A DNA stretch of 64,000 bases from Flammeovirga kamogawensis (lineage in GTDB: Bacteria > Bacteroidota > Bacteroidia > Cytophagales > Flammeovirgaceae), in NCBI RefSeq assembly GCF_018736065.1, contig NZ_CP076128.1, positions 3,735,001-3,799,000 of the forward strand. The letters are read 5' to 3'. Positions within the stretch are counted from its first letter, which is position 1; each line of letters opens with the position of its first letter. The notes below the pieces were generated by a model. The model made no database searches, was not told where the DNA came from, and saw only the letters and a list, made by a program, of their open reading frames with translations. The translations under genes were made by a program, and so were the position numbers. Of the stretch, positions 26,735 to 36,778 are shown one piece after another.

Positions 26735-27952
26735 ATGAACTACAACAAACTGTTATTAGGACTACTTTTTTTCTGTGTCCTTCATTTAAAATGTAATGCG
26801 CAATCTTTAGAGTTTCTAAAGGCTGATACTACAGATTCCAATAAAACATACCCCCGTCAAATTTTTGGTCAAACTAAAATTCATTTTGGTGGGCATTTCT
26901 CTACAGGAGTAGATGGATTAGAAGAAGTGGAGAATAATTACTTTAGTGCCTTAGAATTGAGAGTGGGTTGGAAAGGTTACGGTCGTAAAAAATGGCATCA
27001 ACTTTTTGGGTACCCTACTTATGGTTTTGGTTTATATCAAGCTACTTTTTTTCCAGAAGCTAATATATTAGGTAATCCAAGTGCATTGTATGGTTTCTTT
27101 AATGGTCCGTTTAAAACATATAATAAATGGAGTCTTAATTACGATTTAGGGGCAGGTTTAGCTTACGACTTTTTTGGTTATGATCCGAAAAACAACCCAG
27201 ATCAAACTGCAATAGGGAGTGATTTTAATTTCTACTTAACCGTTAGCGTTGAAGGTAATTTTAAAATTTCTAGAAGGTTAGATGGTTCTGCAGGTTTATT
27301 ATTTACACATTTTTCTAATGGTAGAACAAGAACACCTAATAAAGGAGTGAATTTATACGGAGCCAATATTGGCGTTAAATATTACTTTAATCCATATATC
27401 CCTAAAAAAGGTGGTGTATATATTCCAAAAGATAAAGACCCTAGAGAGAAAAATATACACTATGACCTTCCTGAATTTCATCCTTTTTGGGAGTACTATA
27501 CTTTTGTGTCTGGAGGTGTAAGTACATCACCTTATAATATTGAAGATCAAAATAAATATTATGGCACAGCTACTTGGGCAGTTGATGTAGCAAGAAATTA
27601 TAGTCGAAAAGGAAAGTATGGTATCGGTGTAGATTTATTCTACGATGGATCTCTTGTAGAAGAGTACCAATCACAATACCCGAATGGAGTACCAAATAGT
27701 AAATTATTTTATCCAGGTATACATGTATCTCATGAACTAATGATTCATCGTTTTACAGTAGTAACTCAGGTGGGTGTTCCATTAATGAATGTAGAAGGCC
27801 GAGGAGGTTGGTATGCAAGAGTGGGTGGAAGGTATGACGTTACCAAGAATATCTTTGCTCACTTAGCTTTAAAAACACCTGGAGGTTTTATTGCTGATTT
27901 TATTGAGTGGGGGGTTGGATTCCGAATGTACGGTAAGCGTAATGGAATCTAA
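26735..27952 (+). CDS. Outer-membrane acyloxyacyl hydrolase (lipid A deacylase, PagL-like)
   Basis: 405 aa with a signal peptide ending in 'KCNAQ'. An amphipathic beta-barrel pattern runs throughout. 'FTHFSNGRTRTPNKGVNLYG' near residue 190 carries the His-x-Ser-Asn pair of PagL-type catalytic sites (H192, S194), which remove the 3-O-acyl chain of lipid A. At twice the length of PagL (about 150 aa in the mature protein), it probably adds a second barrel-like or extracellular domain after residue 240. Its activity here is inferred. It overlaps the convergent radical SAM gene by 4 nt. Confidence 0.8.
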   Translation: MNYNKLLLGLLFFCVLHLKCNAQSLEFLKADTTDSNKTYPRQIFGQTKIHFGGHFSTGVDGLEEVENNYFSALELRVGWKGYGRKKWHQLFGYPTYGFGLYQATFFPEANILGNPSALYGFFNGPFKTYNKWSLNYDLGAGLAYDFFGYDPKNNPDQTAIGSDFNFYLTVSVEGNFKISRRLDGSAGLLFTHFSNGRTRTPNKGVNLYGANIGVKYYFNPYIPKKGGVYIPKDKDPREKNIHYDLPEFHPFWEYYTFVSGGVSTSPYNIEDQNKYYGTATWAVDVARNYSRKGKYGIGVDLFYDGSLVEEYQSQYPNGVPNSKLFYPGIHVSHELMIHRFTVVTQVGVPLMNVEGRGGWYARVGGRYDVTKNIFAHLALKTPGGFIADFIEWGVGFRMYGKRNGI

Positions 27953-28938
27953 AATGTGGATTTAGAATTGAAAAGATGTTTCCATGTACCTTTCCAATAA
28001 TTGTATTTTAAGGTGCTAGGTAGTGCTTTCCAAAAATATTTATTGATTTCTACAGAGAAAGAAGGTTGCATATAACAATTGATTGCACAGCCTTCACATT
28101 CAGGTAATTTTCCTTCTTGAGCGATAATTGCCTGAATTTTTTTTGATTGATAGAGTGAAGCAAGTTCTCCGTTGATATCAAATTCTTGATCCCCGAGATG
28201 GTAGCATGGTAGTATTAAAGAGTTTTTAGGTGAAATAACAATGCTTGTACTCGCAGCTTTACAAATAGGATTTTCAATATGATTACCTCCATCCTTTCTG
28301 AGTGTTAGAAAAGCATCATTTAAAAAAATATGTTTTTGATTTGACCACTTGCTTAGTTTCTCAATTGATGTTTTAGAGAGTCCACCACCAACTTCTCCAT
28401 ATTCGAAGATGGGGTTAAGTAGAAGAATCAAATGGTTTGGACGTGTAATGTGCTCGTATACTTCTGAAATATCATCAATATTAGTATTCATTACAGTAAA
28501 TAATATATCAGGTTTTTCGCCTAAAGATTTAGCCAATTCAATAGACTCAAGTACTTTATCATAGCAGGCAACACCTCTTCCTTTATCATGAGTAGCCTTA
28601 TCAAAAGCATCTAAAGAGAAATGTAACATATCAATTAATCCTTTTAACTGATGTGCCTTTTTGGGGTAAAGTAATCCGTTTGTAGTGATAGTAGTTATAA
28701 AACCATATTTTTTAGCAAGAGTAAGTAGTTCCGGTAATTGTTGGTGTAATAACGGTTCTCCTCCTGTAAAATCTATTACTTTAACACCTAATTTTTTTAA
28801 ATCGATAAAATTCTTTTCAGCATCCTTTAGCGTAATATATGGAGATGGTTTTTCCCAAATATCACAAAAGTGACATTTTGCATTACAGCGGTAGGTAACA
28901 TAGTAGTTACATAATACAGGGTGTGAAATGAGGCGCAT
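27949..28938 (-). CDS. Radical SAM protein with C-terminal cysteine cluster
   Basis: 329 aa. The [4Fe-4S] motif C-x3-C-x2-C is at C18, C22 and C25 ('YRCNAKCHFCDIW'), followed by 'VIDFTGGEPLL', the SAM-binding GGEP motif. A C-terminal set ('NPICKAA', 'LILPCYHLGD', 'CEGCAINCYM') resembles a SPASM or twitch auxiliary cluster. Such enzymes modify peptides, tRNA or lipids. No candidate precursor peptide is visible nearby. The gene follows a hairpin after the NeuD-like gene, so the two may not be cotranscribed. Confidence 0.88.
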   Translation of the reverse strand: MRLISHPVLCNYYVTYRCNAKCHFCDIWEKPSPYITLKDAEKNFIDLKKLGVKVIDFTGGEPLLHQQLPELLTLAKKYGFITTITTNGLLYPKKAHQLKGLIDMLHFSLDAFDKATHDKGRGVACYDKVLESIELAKSLGEKPDILFTVMNTNIDDISEVYEHITRPNHLILLLNPIFEYGEVGGGLSKTSIEKLSKWSNQKHIFLNDAFLTLRKDGGNHIENPICKAASTSIVISPKNSLILPCYHLGDQEFDINGELASLYQSKKIQAIIAQEGKLPECEGCAINCYMQPSFSVEINKYFWKALPSTLKYNYWKGTWKHLFNSKSTF

Positions 28939-28964
28939 TTTAAGTTTAGAATTTATAGAGATGA

Positions 28965-29017
28965 TTTAAGAATTAAGAAAGAAGAGATGAGAGTACCTAT
29001 TTTTCTTAATTCTTAAA
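28965..29017. repeat. Perfect 16-bp inverted repeat between two minus-strand genes
   Basis: TTTAAGAATTAAGAAA (28965-28980) is the exact inverse of 29002-29017, with a 21-nt loop. It lies 12 nt after the stop of the NeuD-like gene and 27 nt before the start of the radical SAM gene. It lacks a strong T-run, so it may be a weak terminator, a processing site, or an operator. Confidence 0.55.
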
Positions 29018-29028
29018 CCATACTTTAA

Positions 29029-29664
29029 TTAAATTTCTTGAGCAGGCATACCAAATACTGTTGCATTGGCTTTTACTTCAGTCATAACCAATGATCCAGG
29101 AGCAACTTGAGCACCTTCTCCAACAATAACGTTAGAAGATATAATTGCACCTGATCCAATTAATGCACCTTTACCAATTTTGGCTCCTGTACCTATAATT
29201 GCACCCGATCCAACAGTTACTAAATCTTCTAGTTCTGCATTATGTTCTAAAACAGCATTACTATGAATTACACAACTTTCAGGAACCTTAGCGTCATAAC
29301 CTATACGAGCACCAGCATTAATAAAGTTACCATAACCAAGATATGCAGAAGGAGAAATACTAGCATCTTTGTGAATAGCATTTACAGGCATCGATTTACG
29401 ACGTTCCTTAAGCATTTGTGTAACTTTTTGGCGTGTCTCTTGATCTTCAATAGCTACAAAAGCATCACACTTTTTACCAATATGTTTTAAGAATCCATCA
29501 TTAGAAGGAGCTCCCATAACGGTTACTTCTCCAATTTCTGCACCATGCAGTTCTTCGTTGGTATCAAGAAAGCAAAACACCAAAATATCTTGACTTTTAA
29601 AAATATCTAGAGCAGCTTTACCTAAGCCACTAGCACCAAAGATGATAACTGGATTGATTTCCAT
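29029..29664 (-). CDS. Sugar O-acyltransferase, NeuD/PglD-like left-handed beta-helix protein
   Basis: 211 aa. 'PVIIFGASGLGKAALDIF' at the N-terminus is the Rossmann-like nucleotide-sugar binding part of the NeuD/PglD family. From about residue 100, hexapeptide repeats ('IGTGAKIGKGALIGSGAI') form a left-handed beta-helix, the trimeric acyl-CoA transferase fold. It probably acetylates an amino sugar used in surface glycans. No other glycan genes are adjacent. The proS terminator separates it from proS upstream. Confidence 0.82.
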   Translation of the reverse strand: MEINPVIIFGASGLGKAALDIFKSQDILVFCFLDTNEELHGAEIGEVTVMGAPSNDGFLKHIGKKCDAFVAIEDQETRQKVTQMLKERRKSMPVNAIHKDASISPSAYLGYGNFINAGARIGYDAKVPESCVIHSNAVLEHNAELEDLVTVGSGAIIGTGAKIGKGALIGSGAIISSNVIVGEGAQVAPGSLVMTEVKANATVFGMPAQEI

Positions 29665-29695
29665 AAGATTTTCTATTATCTACGAAATTTTGAAT

Positions 29696-29735
29696 AAAAA
29701 ACGGATAGTACTTGTAAGATACAACTACTATCCGT
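29696..29735 (-). terminator. Terminator of proS
   Basis: Minus-strand stem: 10 bp (plus arms 29701-29710 / 29726-29735), extended by an inner TTGTA/TACAA, with five T at its 3' end. Confidence 0.85.
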
Positions 29736-29759
29736 TTGAAAGTTTTATTAAAGCAAATA

Positions 29760-31232
29760 TTAGTATGCTTTAGCAAAAAGTACACGTTGTGTAGATGGAT
29801 TACCTGTAAGAATACAAGTACCTTCTTCTTGCTTATTATTTAAAGGAATACAACGAATTGTGGCTTTCGTTAAGTCCTTAATTTTATCTTCTGTTTCAGA
29901 TGTTCCATCCCAGTGTGCTGCAATGAAACCACCTTTGTTTTCTAAGACATCTTTGAATTCCTCAAAGGTATCTACAGGAGTGATATGAGATTCACGGTAA
30001 TCAAGTGCTTTATTGAAAATGTTTTCTTGAACATCATCCAATAATTTTTGGATAGATTCGATAACACCATCCAATTGATACGTATTTTTCTCTTTAGTAT
30101 CTCGACGAGCAATTTCGACAGTACCATTCTCTAAATCACGTTGTCCCATAGCTAAACGAACAGGAACACCTTTTAATTCCCAATCGGCAAACTTGAAACC
30201 AGGACGTAAATCACGGTCATCAAATTTAACAGAGATATTTAGTGCTTGTAAAGCTTTTTGTATCTCTTTTGCTTTTTCAGAAATTGTATCTAATTGTTCT
30301 TGACTTTTGTAAATAGGAACAATAACAACTTGAATAGGAGCTAATTTAGGAGGGAGAACTAATCCTTCATCATCTGAATGAGCCATAATTAAAGCTCCCA
30401 TTAGACGTGTACTTACACCCCAAGATGTACCCCAAACATGCTCTAATTTATTGTCTTTGTCAGAGAATTTTACATCAAATGCTTTTGCAAAATTTTGCCC
30501 TAAGAAGTGAGATGTACCCGCTTGTAAAGCTTTTCCATCTTGCATCATAGCCTCAATACAGAAAGTATCTACAGCACCAGCAAAACGTTCATTTGCAGTT
30601 TTTACACCTTTTACAACAGGAACGCCCATAAAGTTTTCAGCAAAATCAGCATATACATCTAGCATTTGCTTAGTTTCTGCTACAGCTTCTCCTTTAGTTG
30701 CGTGAGCAGTATGACCTTCTTGCCATAAAAACTCTGAAGTACGTAAAAATAAACGAGTACGCATTTCCCAACGCATTACGTTAGCCCATTGGTTTACAAG
30801 TAATGGAAGATCTCTGTACGATTGAATCCAATTTTTGTAAGTACTCCAAATTACAGTTTCAGAAGTAGGACGAACGATAAGCTCTTCGTCTAATTTAGCT
30901 TCGGGGTCTACAACAACACCAGAACCATCTTCTGCATTTTTTAAGCGGTAATGTGTAACTACAGCACATTCTTTAGCAAAACCATCTACGTGGTCAGCTT
31001 CTTTACTTAAATAAGATTTTGGAATTAAAAGTGGAAAGTAAGCATTTGAATGCCCAGTATCTTTAAACATTTTGTCTAAAGTTTGTTGCATTTTTTCCCA
31101 AATTGCATAACCGTATGGTTTAATAACCATACATCCACGTACTGCTGAGTTTTCAGCTAGATCAGCCTTTTTTACCAACTCGTTGTACCAAGCTGAATAA
31201 TCATCGCCTCTCTTTGGTAAGCCTTTTGCCAT
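29760..31232 (-). CDS. proS: Prolyl-tRNA synthetase, archaeal/eukaryal type
   Basis: 490 aa. It charges tRNA-Pro. It lacks the editing insertion of the E. coli enzyme and matches the short (type 3) form used by Bacteroidota: '[20 protein letters not shown]' at the N-terminus, '[20 protein letters not shown]' (motif 2) and '[14 protein letters not shown]'. The C-terminus ends with the extra domain containing '[17 protein letters not shown]'. Editing of Ala-tRNA-Pro would need another protein. Confidence 0.96.
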   Translation of the reverse strand: MAKGLPKRGDDYSAWYNELVKKADLAENSAVRGCMVIKPYGYAIWEKMQQTLDKMFKDTGHSNAYFPLLIPKSYLSKEADHVDGFAKECAVVTHYRLKNAEDGSGVVVDPEAKLDEELIVRPTSETVIWSTYKNWIQSYRDLPLLVNQWANVMRWEMRTRLFLRTSEFLWQEGHTAHATKGEAVAETKQMLDVYADFAENFMGVPVVKGVKTANERFAGAVDTFCIEAMMQDGKALQAGTSHFLGQNFAKAFDVKFSDKDNKLEHVWGTSWGVSTRLMGALIMAHSDDEGLVLPPKLAPIQVVIVPIYKSQEQLDTISEKAKEIQKALQALNISVKFDDRDLRPGFKFADWELKGVPVRLAMGQRDLENGTVEIARRDTKEKNTYQLDGVIESIQKLLDDVQENIFNKALDYRESHITPVDTFEEFKDVLENKGGFIAAHWDGTSETEDKIKDLTKATIRCIPLNNKQEEGTCILTGNPSTQRVLFAKAY

Positions 31233-31433
31233 TATGTATAAACTATCTGAAAGTGGTTACAATCAAGTATATAAAAACCTCTTGAAGTGTTAAAGTTAAT
31301 GATATATTGCTTAATATTCTTATATTTGTCTAGAAGCTATCACTAACAATATTTTTTGGTTTCCAAGAGGAACACAAATATAATAGTTTTTTAATCCCAT
31401 TGGAGACTTTAAAGGTATGTAACTACGTTTATT

Positions 31434-32453
31434 ATGAATAAATGGATATATACTGCCATAAGTACGCTATTCACTGTAACTTCTGTATTTGCACAGGAAT
31501 TTGATGATATGTACTTTACAAAGGCAGACAGAGAAGCATTAAGTGCAAAACCTGCAATGCAGCCGTTAAATATTGGTAATCATGATTTTCCTGATTCACC
31601 GGATCGCCAAGCACCTCAGAGTCGCTTTGCAAACCCGGATGGAGTAGGTACTGGTTATGGCTATCAATATTATAATGTAGAAGAAGGTGCTATTCCTTCA
31701 TCAATTCCATCTACTGGTTCTGCTTATATGGATGCTACACAAGGTATGAGTATTGCTGAACAGCAATCTGGAAAAAGTAGTAGCGGAGGATTTTTCTCTA
31801 ATCCTTCTGTATCTCTAGGAATGAGTGCAGGAACTTATGGTACAAGTACAAGTGTTGGTATCGGTTTTGGAAACAGTTCAGCGTTTAGCTTAGGTATTGG
31901 TTTCGGAATGGGTATGGGCATGGGTGGAATGTACCCAGGTTATGGAATGGGTTATCCTGGCTATGGCATGGGTTATCCTGGCTATGGCATGGGTTATCCA
32001 GGTTATGGTATGGGTGGAATGTACCCTGGTTATGGCTACGGAAGATATCCTGGCTATGGTTATGGAGGTATGTATGACCCAATGTATGGTGGCTACCCAG
32101 GTTACGGTTATAGAGGTTATCCAGGTTATGGTTATTACCCAATCCGTTCAACAACACCAAGTAAAGCACAAGTTGCAAGAGCACAAAGTGTTCGTTCTAG
32201 AGTAACAAATGCACCTGCTGCAGGTGTTAAATACCCTTCTAGATATAGAGAATCTTCTGTAGCAAGAACTGCAACAGCACCAAGAACGACAACAACTCGT
32301 CCTTCAAATAATAATTGGAATAATTCTAGAAACTCTTTTAATAATAATTCATTACAAAGACCTAGTTATAATTCGGGTTCATCATTTAGAGCTGCACCAT
32401 CTGGAGCAGGTAGAAGTAGTGGATCTGCTGGTCGTTCTGTAAGAAGACGTTAA
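31434..32453 (+). CDS. Secreted Gly/Tyr/Met-rich repeat protein
   Basis: 339 aa with a signal peptide ending in 'TSVFAQ'. The mature start 'EFDDMYFTKADREALS' resembles the conserved N-terminal segment of Bacteroidota surface proteins of this kind. Residues about 165-240 are a tandem run of PGYGMGY/PGYGYG repeats, followed by an Arg/Ser/Asn-rich basic C-terminus. I know no enzyme domain. It is probably an envelope or extracellular structural protein. A GC-poor promoter candidate, TATATTTG at 31321, lies upstream without a -33. Confidence 0.8.
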   Translation: MNKWIYTAISTLFTVTSVFAQEFDDMYFTKADREALSAKPAMQPLNIGNHDFPDSPDRQAPQSRFANPDGVGTGYGYQYYNVEEGAIPSSIPSTGSAYMDATQGMSIAEQQSGKSSSGGFFSNPSVSLGMSAGTYGTSTSVGIGFGNSSAFSLGIGFGMGMGMGGMYPGYGMGYPGYGMGYPGYGMGYPGYGMGGMYPGYGYGRYPGYGYGGMYDPMYGGYPGYGYRGYPGYGYYPIRSTTPSKAQVARAQSVRSRVTNAPAAGVKYPSRYRESSVARTATAPRTTTTRPSNNNWNNSRNSFNNNSLQRPSYNSGSSFRAAPSGAGRSSGSAGRSVRRR

Positions 32454-32482
32454 TATTGATACAGTTTTTTAAAAAATATTTT

Positions 32483-32515
32483 AAGGATGTTTCTATACGA
32501 GACATCCTTTTTTTT
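32483..32515 (+). terminator. Terminator after the Gly/Tyr-rich protein gene
   Basis: Stem of 8 perfect base pairs, AAGGATGT / ACATCCTT (32483-32490 / 32502-32509), extended inward by three more pairs, then a run of T. Confidence 0.88.
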
Positions 32516-32586
32516 GTAACTTGACATTTCTAACAATCAAATCAAGCTCCCCTCTTATATTTTTTAATAATTCATCAAATCAAGAT

Positions 32587-34341
32587 ATGTTTAAAAGAGA
32601 TTATAAGAAACCAATTTTATTAATAGCATTTATTGCATTCTTCAACTTAATTTCGAATGCACAAGATTCTTATCCAATAGGATATTATCGGGATGCAACT
32701 CGTTTTTCTCAGCAGAACATCATTGGGTCTGCAAGAATTAGAGCTTTAGGAGGTGCAGGAGTGTCTTTAGGAGGAGACATATCACATGGTATTTTAAACC
32801 CTGCTGGTTTGGGCTTTATGCGTAAGTCTGAATATCAATTATCTATGGGTTTAGGTTTTACAGGTACAACATCTTCTGGTGATGGAATTCAAGGTAGTGC
32901 AGACCAAACAAGGTTTTTTTTACCTCAATTGGGAGCAGTTTGGGCAAGTTCTAAATCTTCATCAAATGGTGGGAAATGGAGAGGAGGTGCCTTTTCAATT
33001 TCTTTTAATAGGATAGCAGATTATAACAGTGATGTCTATTACACTGAAAATGGTAGTAACCCTACATCTTTACTAAATTATTTTGAAGAAGCTGCTTATG
33101 GAACCTATAAATCAAATATGGATTTAGCATCACAAGATTATGCAAGAGGATATACCTTATTGTCATTAGGAGAAATGGCATATGCTTTAGACTTAATTAA
33201 ACCTATATATAGTGATGATGAAAATAGTTATAATTATTACTATAATGCGGGTAGAGATCAAAATGGTTTTACATCAACTCCTGTAAAAGAAAGAACACAA
33301 ATGATAAAAACAAGAGGAGGACAATATGAAACTACTCTTGCTTATGGTGGTAATTTTGATGATAAATTCTATTTTGGTGGTAAAATTGGTATTCAAAATA
33401 TCAACTATACAAAAACAAGTGAGTATGTTGAAATTAGAGATCAGGAATTAACCTATTTGGGATTGGCAGAAGAGTTTGAAACGACAGGTTGGGGGGTAAA
33501 TTTATCTGCAGGTGTTATTTGGAGACCAATTGATGCATTGCGTATTGGTGCGACTTATACTTCTCCTACCTGGTATGGTTTAAACGATTATTATACATCT
33601 AATTTAACACGAACGTATGATAATTATGCTTGGGACGATGCAGCCTATCAAAATCAGCATTTTAATCCTGCAAATGGAACACCTGATTATGTTTATAACC
33701 CAGAAGGGAAAGAGTTATATAATCCTAATGCATCAGAATCTGCAACGTATAATGGAAGAAAATCTGCAACACACGACAGAATTCGTACAAATTATAATTT
33801 AACTACCCCTTGGAAAACATCTGGAGGTATTTCTACTTTCTTTGGTAAAAAAGGCTTTTTAACTGTAGATGTTGAATATGTCGGAAACTCATCAATAAAA
33901 ATAAGTGATGGTACGACTCATTATTTAGAGGGTACATATTCTGAGTTTAGTCAACCATTAAATTTTGATGGAGATAATTATATTCTAAACGAAGAATTAA
34001 GAAATACTGTAAACATACGTGCAGGTGGAGAATTTAGAATGAATAAACGATTTATGCTTCGTGTTGGCTATGCTTATTATCAAGATGCACAGAAAGAAGA
34101 ATACAATTTAGGTGTTGATAAAAGTAAACAATTTTACACAGGTGGTTTAGGTTATAGAAATAATAAATTTTATGCAGATTTTACTGTTATATACAGTAAA
34201 TGGAAAGGTATAGAAAGCCCTTATCAGCTAGATGATAATGCATACGATTCAGGAAGTGGCTCAACAGTATTAATTTACCCAATTATAGATGTTGATTACA
34301 ATAGAACGGAATTACAATTAAGTATTGGTAAACGTTTTTAA
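32587..34341 (+). CDS. Outer-membrane transport protein, FadL/OMPP1-like
   Basis: 584 aa from ATG 32587; the frame is open from 32521, but this start gives a normal signal peptide ('ILLIAFIAFFNLISNAQ'). Typical OMPP1/FadL features follow: 'SARIRALGGAGVSLGGDISH' with the conserved 'NPAGLGFM' hatch, then a long beta-barrel ending in an aromatic (F). It imports hydrophobic compounds such as long-chain fatty acids across the outer membrane. Close Bacteroidota relatives are often named hemin receptor, without direct proof. An HD-domain gene follows 19 nt on. Confidence 0.85.
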   Translation: MFKRDYKKPILLIAFIAFFNLISNAQDSYPIGYYRDATRFSQQNIIGSARIRALGGAGVSLGGDISHGILNPAGLGFMRKSEYQLSMGLGFTGTTSSGDGIQGSADQTRFFLPQLGAVWASSKSSSNGGKWRGGAFSISFNRIADYNSDVYYTENGSNPTSLLNYFEEAAYGTYKSNMDLASQDYARGYTLLSLGEMAYALDLIKPIYSDDENSYNYYYNAGRDQNGFTSTPVKERTQMIKTRGGQYETTLAYGGNFDDKFYFGGKIGIQNINYTKTSEYVEIRDQELTYLGLAEEFETTGWGVNLSAGVIWRPIDALRIGATYTSPTWYGLNDYYTSNLTRTYDNYAWDDAAYQNQHFNPANGTPDYVYNPEGKELYNPNASESATYNGRKSATHDRIRTNYNLTTPWKTSGGISTFFGKKGFLTVDVEYVGNSSIKISDGTTHYLEGTYSEFSQPLNFDGDNYILNEELRNTVNIRAGGEFRMNKRFMLRVGYAYYQDAQKEEYNLGVDKSKQFYTGGLGYRNNKFYADFTVIYSKWKGIESPYQLDDNAYDSGSGSTVLIYPIIDVDYNRTELQLSIGKRF

Positions 34342-34360
34342 TGTTTAAAGTTCTCTACTC

Positions 34361-35578
34361 ATGACTTATAAAATGATTAATGACCCAATTTATGGGTTTG
34401 TGACTATTGATTCTCCTTTAATTTTAGAATTGGTGAATCACCCGATTTTTTTGAGACTATCACGTATTAAGCAAATGGGGTGCTCTAGTGTTGTATACCC
34501 TGGAGCAATGCATACTCGTTTTAGTCATGCATTAGGAGCGATGCACTTGATGAAGTCTGCAATAGAATCTATTGTAAGAAAAGGGACAGAGATTTCTAAA
34601 GAAGAAAAAGAGGCTGCAATGATTGCAATTCTTTTACATGATTTAGGACATGGACCTTTTTCTCATGCGTTAGAGCATGTTCTTATCAATGTACACCATG
34701 AAGAACTCTCCTTATTTTTAATGGAAAGAATGAATAAGGAATTTGATGGTCAACTTAACATGGCTATTCAAATGTTTACAGGTAAATACCATAGAAAGTT
34801 TTTCCATCAGATGGTATCTAGTCAATTAGATATGGATAGACTGGATTATTTACAACGAGATTGTTTTTTCTCTGGTGTTGTAGAGGGTAGTGTAGGAGCT
34901 GATAGGATAATCAGAATGCTTGATGTACATAATGACGAAATTGTAGTATTAGAAAAAGGAATTTACAGTATTGATAGATTTCTTAATGCTAGACGAATGA
35001 TGTATTGGCAAGTATATTTACATAGAACGGGACTAGCAGCAGAACTAATGCTTCAAAATATAGTGAAGAGAGCGAAGTACCTATATGCTCAAGGAGTGGA
35101 ACTACCTTGTGATGAAACACTCAAGTTTTTTCTTCAAAATACGTTTACTAAAGAAGATTTTGAACAGAATGACGAGCTAGTAGATAAATATTTAAAGATT
35201 GATGACTTTGATATTTGGCATATTATAAAGACATGGGAAAATAGTGGAGACAAGGTTTTAGAAGTTCTTACTAAAGGCATTTTAACAAGAAGGCTGTTTA
35301 ATTGTGAGATGTCTATTGAAGAAATAGATGTAAAAAAGTTAAAAACTGTTGAGAAAGAATTATTATCAATTGGCTTTTTACCCTCAGATTTACCCTTTTT
35401 ATGCCTTCAAGGAGATGTGAGTAATTCAGCTTATACTTCTGCTAAACAGGGGATTAAGGTTAAAATGAAGAGTGGTGAAGTAATAGACATTTCAGAGGCA
35501 TCAGATTTACCAAATATTGAAGTTTTGACGAAAATTGTGATAAAACATTACCTATGCCAACCCAAAGTTGTATCTTAG
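34361..35578 (+). CDS. HD-domain phosphohydrolase (dNTPase / SAMHD1-like)
   Basis: 405 aa. The metal-binding HD signature is complete: 'HTRFSHALGAMHLM' gives the first histidine, 'ILLHDLGHGPFSHALEH' the HD pair, and 'DMDRLDYLQRDCFFSG' the last aspartate. Family members are dNTP triphosphohydrolases or related nucleotide phosphatases. Substrate unproven. It is close behind the barrel gene and 78 nt before lpxD, so it may share a transcript with the lipid A genes, an arrangement also seen in other Bacteroidota. Confidence 0.88.
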   Translation: MTYKMINDPIYGFVTIDSPLILELVNHPIFLRLSRIKQMGCSSVVYPGAMHTRFSHALGAMHLMKSAIESIVRKGTEISKEEKEAAMIAILLHDLGHGPFSHALEHVLINVHHEELSLFLMERMNKEFDGQLNMAIQMFTGKYHRKFFHQMVSSQLDMDRLDYLQRDCFFSGVVEGSVGADRIIRMLDVHNDEIVVLEKGIYSIDRFLNARRMMYWQVYLHRTGLAAELMLQNIVKRAKYLYAQGVELPCDETLKFFLQNTFTKEDFEQNDELVDKYLKIDDFDIWHIIKTWENSGDKVLEVLTKGILTRRLFNCEMSIEEIDVKKLKTVEKELLSIGFLPSDLPFLCLQGDVSNSAYTSAKQGIKVKMKSGEVIDISEASDLPNIEVLTKIVIKHYLCQPKVVS

Positions 35579-35656
35579 CGTGATTTTTTGTTTGTTTCAG
35601 ACATTCAAAAGCGTTTATTGTTCAAAATCAACTTGTGGATATAGTCATATCTTACT

Positions 35657-36700
35657 ATGAAATTAGAAATTACCGTACAACAAATTGCAGGATTACTTCA
35701 AGGCGAAGTAGTTGGAGGAGATCCAAATGCTAAGATTTCATCTATCGCAAAAATTCAAGAAGGAGATGCATCTGCTATTTCTTTCCTTGCGAATATGAAA
35801 TATGAAGAGTTTATCTATAAAACTAATGTTAGTGCGGTAATTGTAAGTAAGGGCTTTGAACCAAAAGAAGAAGTACCTTGTGCAATGATAGTTGTAGAAG
35901 ATGCTTATGCAGGTTTTACAGATCTTCTTACAGAATACCAACGTATGCTAAGCTTAGCAAAAGTAGGTATAGAGCAACCAGCTTTTATACACGAATCTGT
36001 AGAGATGGATAAAGCAACTGCTTATGTAGGTGCATTTACTTATATTTCTCAAGGAGTGAAAATTGGTAAAAATGCTAAGATTCATCCACAGGTTTTTATT
36101 GGAGAAGGAGTTGAGATTGGAGATAATTGTGTAATCTATGCAGGTGTAAAAATTTGCCATGGTTCTAAATTAGGAAATAACTGTACACTTCAAGCAGGTG
36201 CTGTAATTGGGTCAGATGGCTTTGGTTTTGCACCTCAAAAAGATGGTACATATAAAACTATTCCTCAAATAGGGAATGTTATACTTGAAAATAATGTTGA
36301 TATAGGAGCAAATACTGTTGTAGATAGAGCTACAATGGGATCGACTATATTAAAACAAGGTGTGAAATTAGATAATCTTATTCAGATTGCACACAATGTA
36401 ATTATTGGAGAGAATACAGTGATTGCCTCTCAGACAGGTGTTTCTGGTTCTTCGGAGATTGGAGCACAATGTATGGTTGGCGGTCAAGTAGGTGTTTCAG
36501 GACATATAAAAGTAGCAGATAAGACAATGATTGCAGCACAATCTGGTCTTGCTCAAGGAGTTGAAAAAGCAGGTACTCGTATAATGGGATCACCTGCAAT
36601 TCCATCTATGGAACATCTAAAATCTTTTGCAGTTTACAGGAAGCTACCTGAGTTACAAAGAATTGTAAGAGATTTGGAGAAAAAAGTATTAAGTTTGTAG
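35657..36700 (+). CDS. lpxD: UDP-3-O-acylglucosamine N-acyltransferase
   Basis: 347 aa, third enzyme of lipid A synthesis: adds the 3-hydroxyacyl chain from acyl-ACP to the 2-amine of UDP-3-O-acyl-glucosamine. The N-terminal uridine-binding domain (1-100) includes 'KISSIAKIQEGDASAISFLAN' (shortened), followed by the hexapeptide beta-helix. 'LIQIAHNVIIGENTVIASQT' carries the catalytic histidine. It lies in the lpxD - lpxC/fabZ - lpxA order typical of Bacteroidota. Confidence 0.97.
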   Translation: MKLEITVQQIAGLLQGEVVGGDPNAKISSIAKIQEGDASAISFLANMKYEEFIYKTNVSAVIVSKGFEPKEEVPCAMIVVEDAYAGFTDLLTEYQRMLSLAKVGIEQPAFIHESVEMDKATAYVGAFTYISQGVKIGKNAKIHPQVFIGEGVEIGDNCVIYAGVKICHGSKLGNNCTLQAGAVIGSDGFGFAPQKDGTYKTIPQIGNVILENNVDIGANTVVDRATMGSTILKQGVKLDNLIQIAHNVIIGENTVIASQTGVSGSSEIGAQCMVGGQVGVSGHIKVADKTMIAAQSGLAQGVEKAGTRIMGSPAIPSMEHLKSFAVYRKLPELQRIVRDLEKKVLSL

Positions 36701-36778
36701 CCAAGTTGAGTTTTCAACTGTTATAATAAGTAAAATAACCAAGTAGTACGGCAACTTTAGAATTGCCAAATCTATCTT

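Noticed and set aside
27949-29664. A surface polysaccharide cluster
   Set aside because: Only one NeuD-like acyltransferase is present, with no glycosyltransferase or flippase next to it.
31885-32205. Frames opposite or within the PGYG repeats
   Set aside because: Low-complexity shadows of the real secreted repeat protein.
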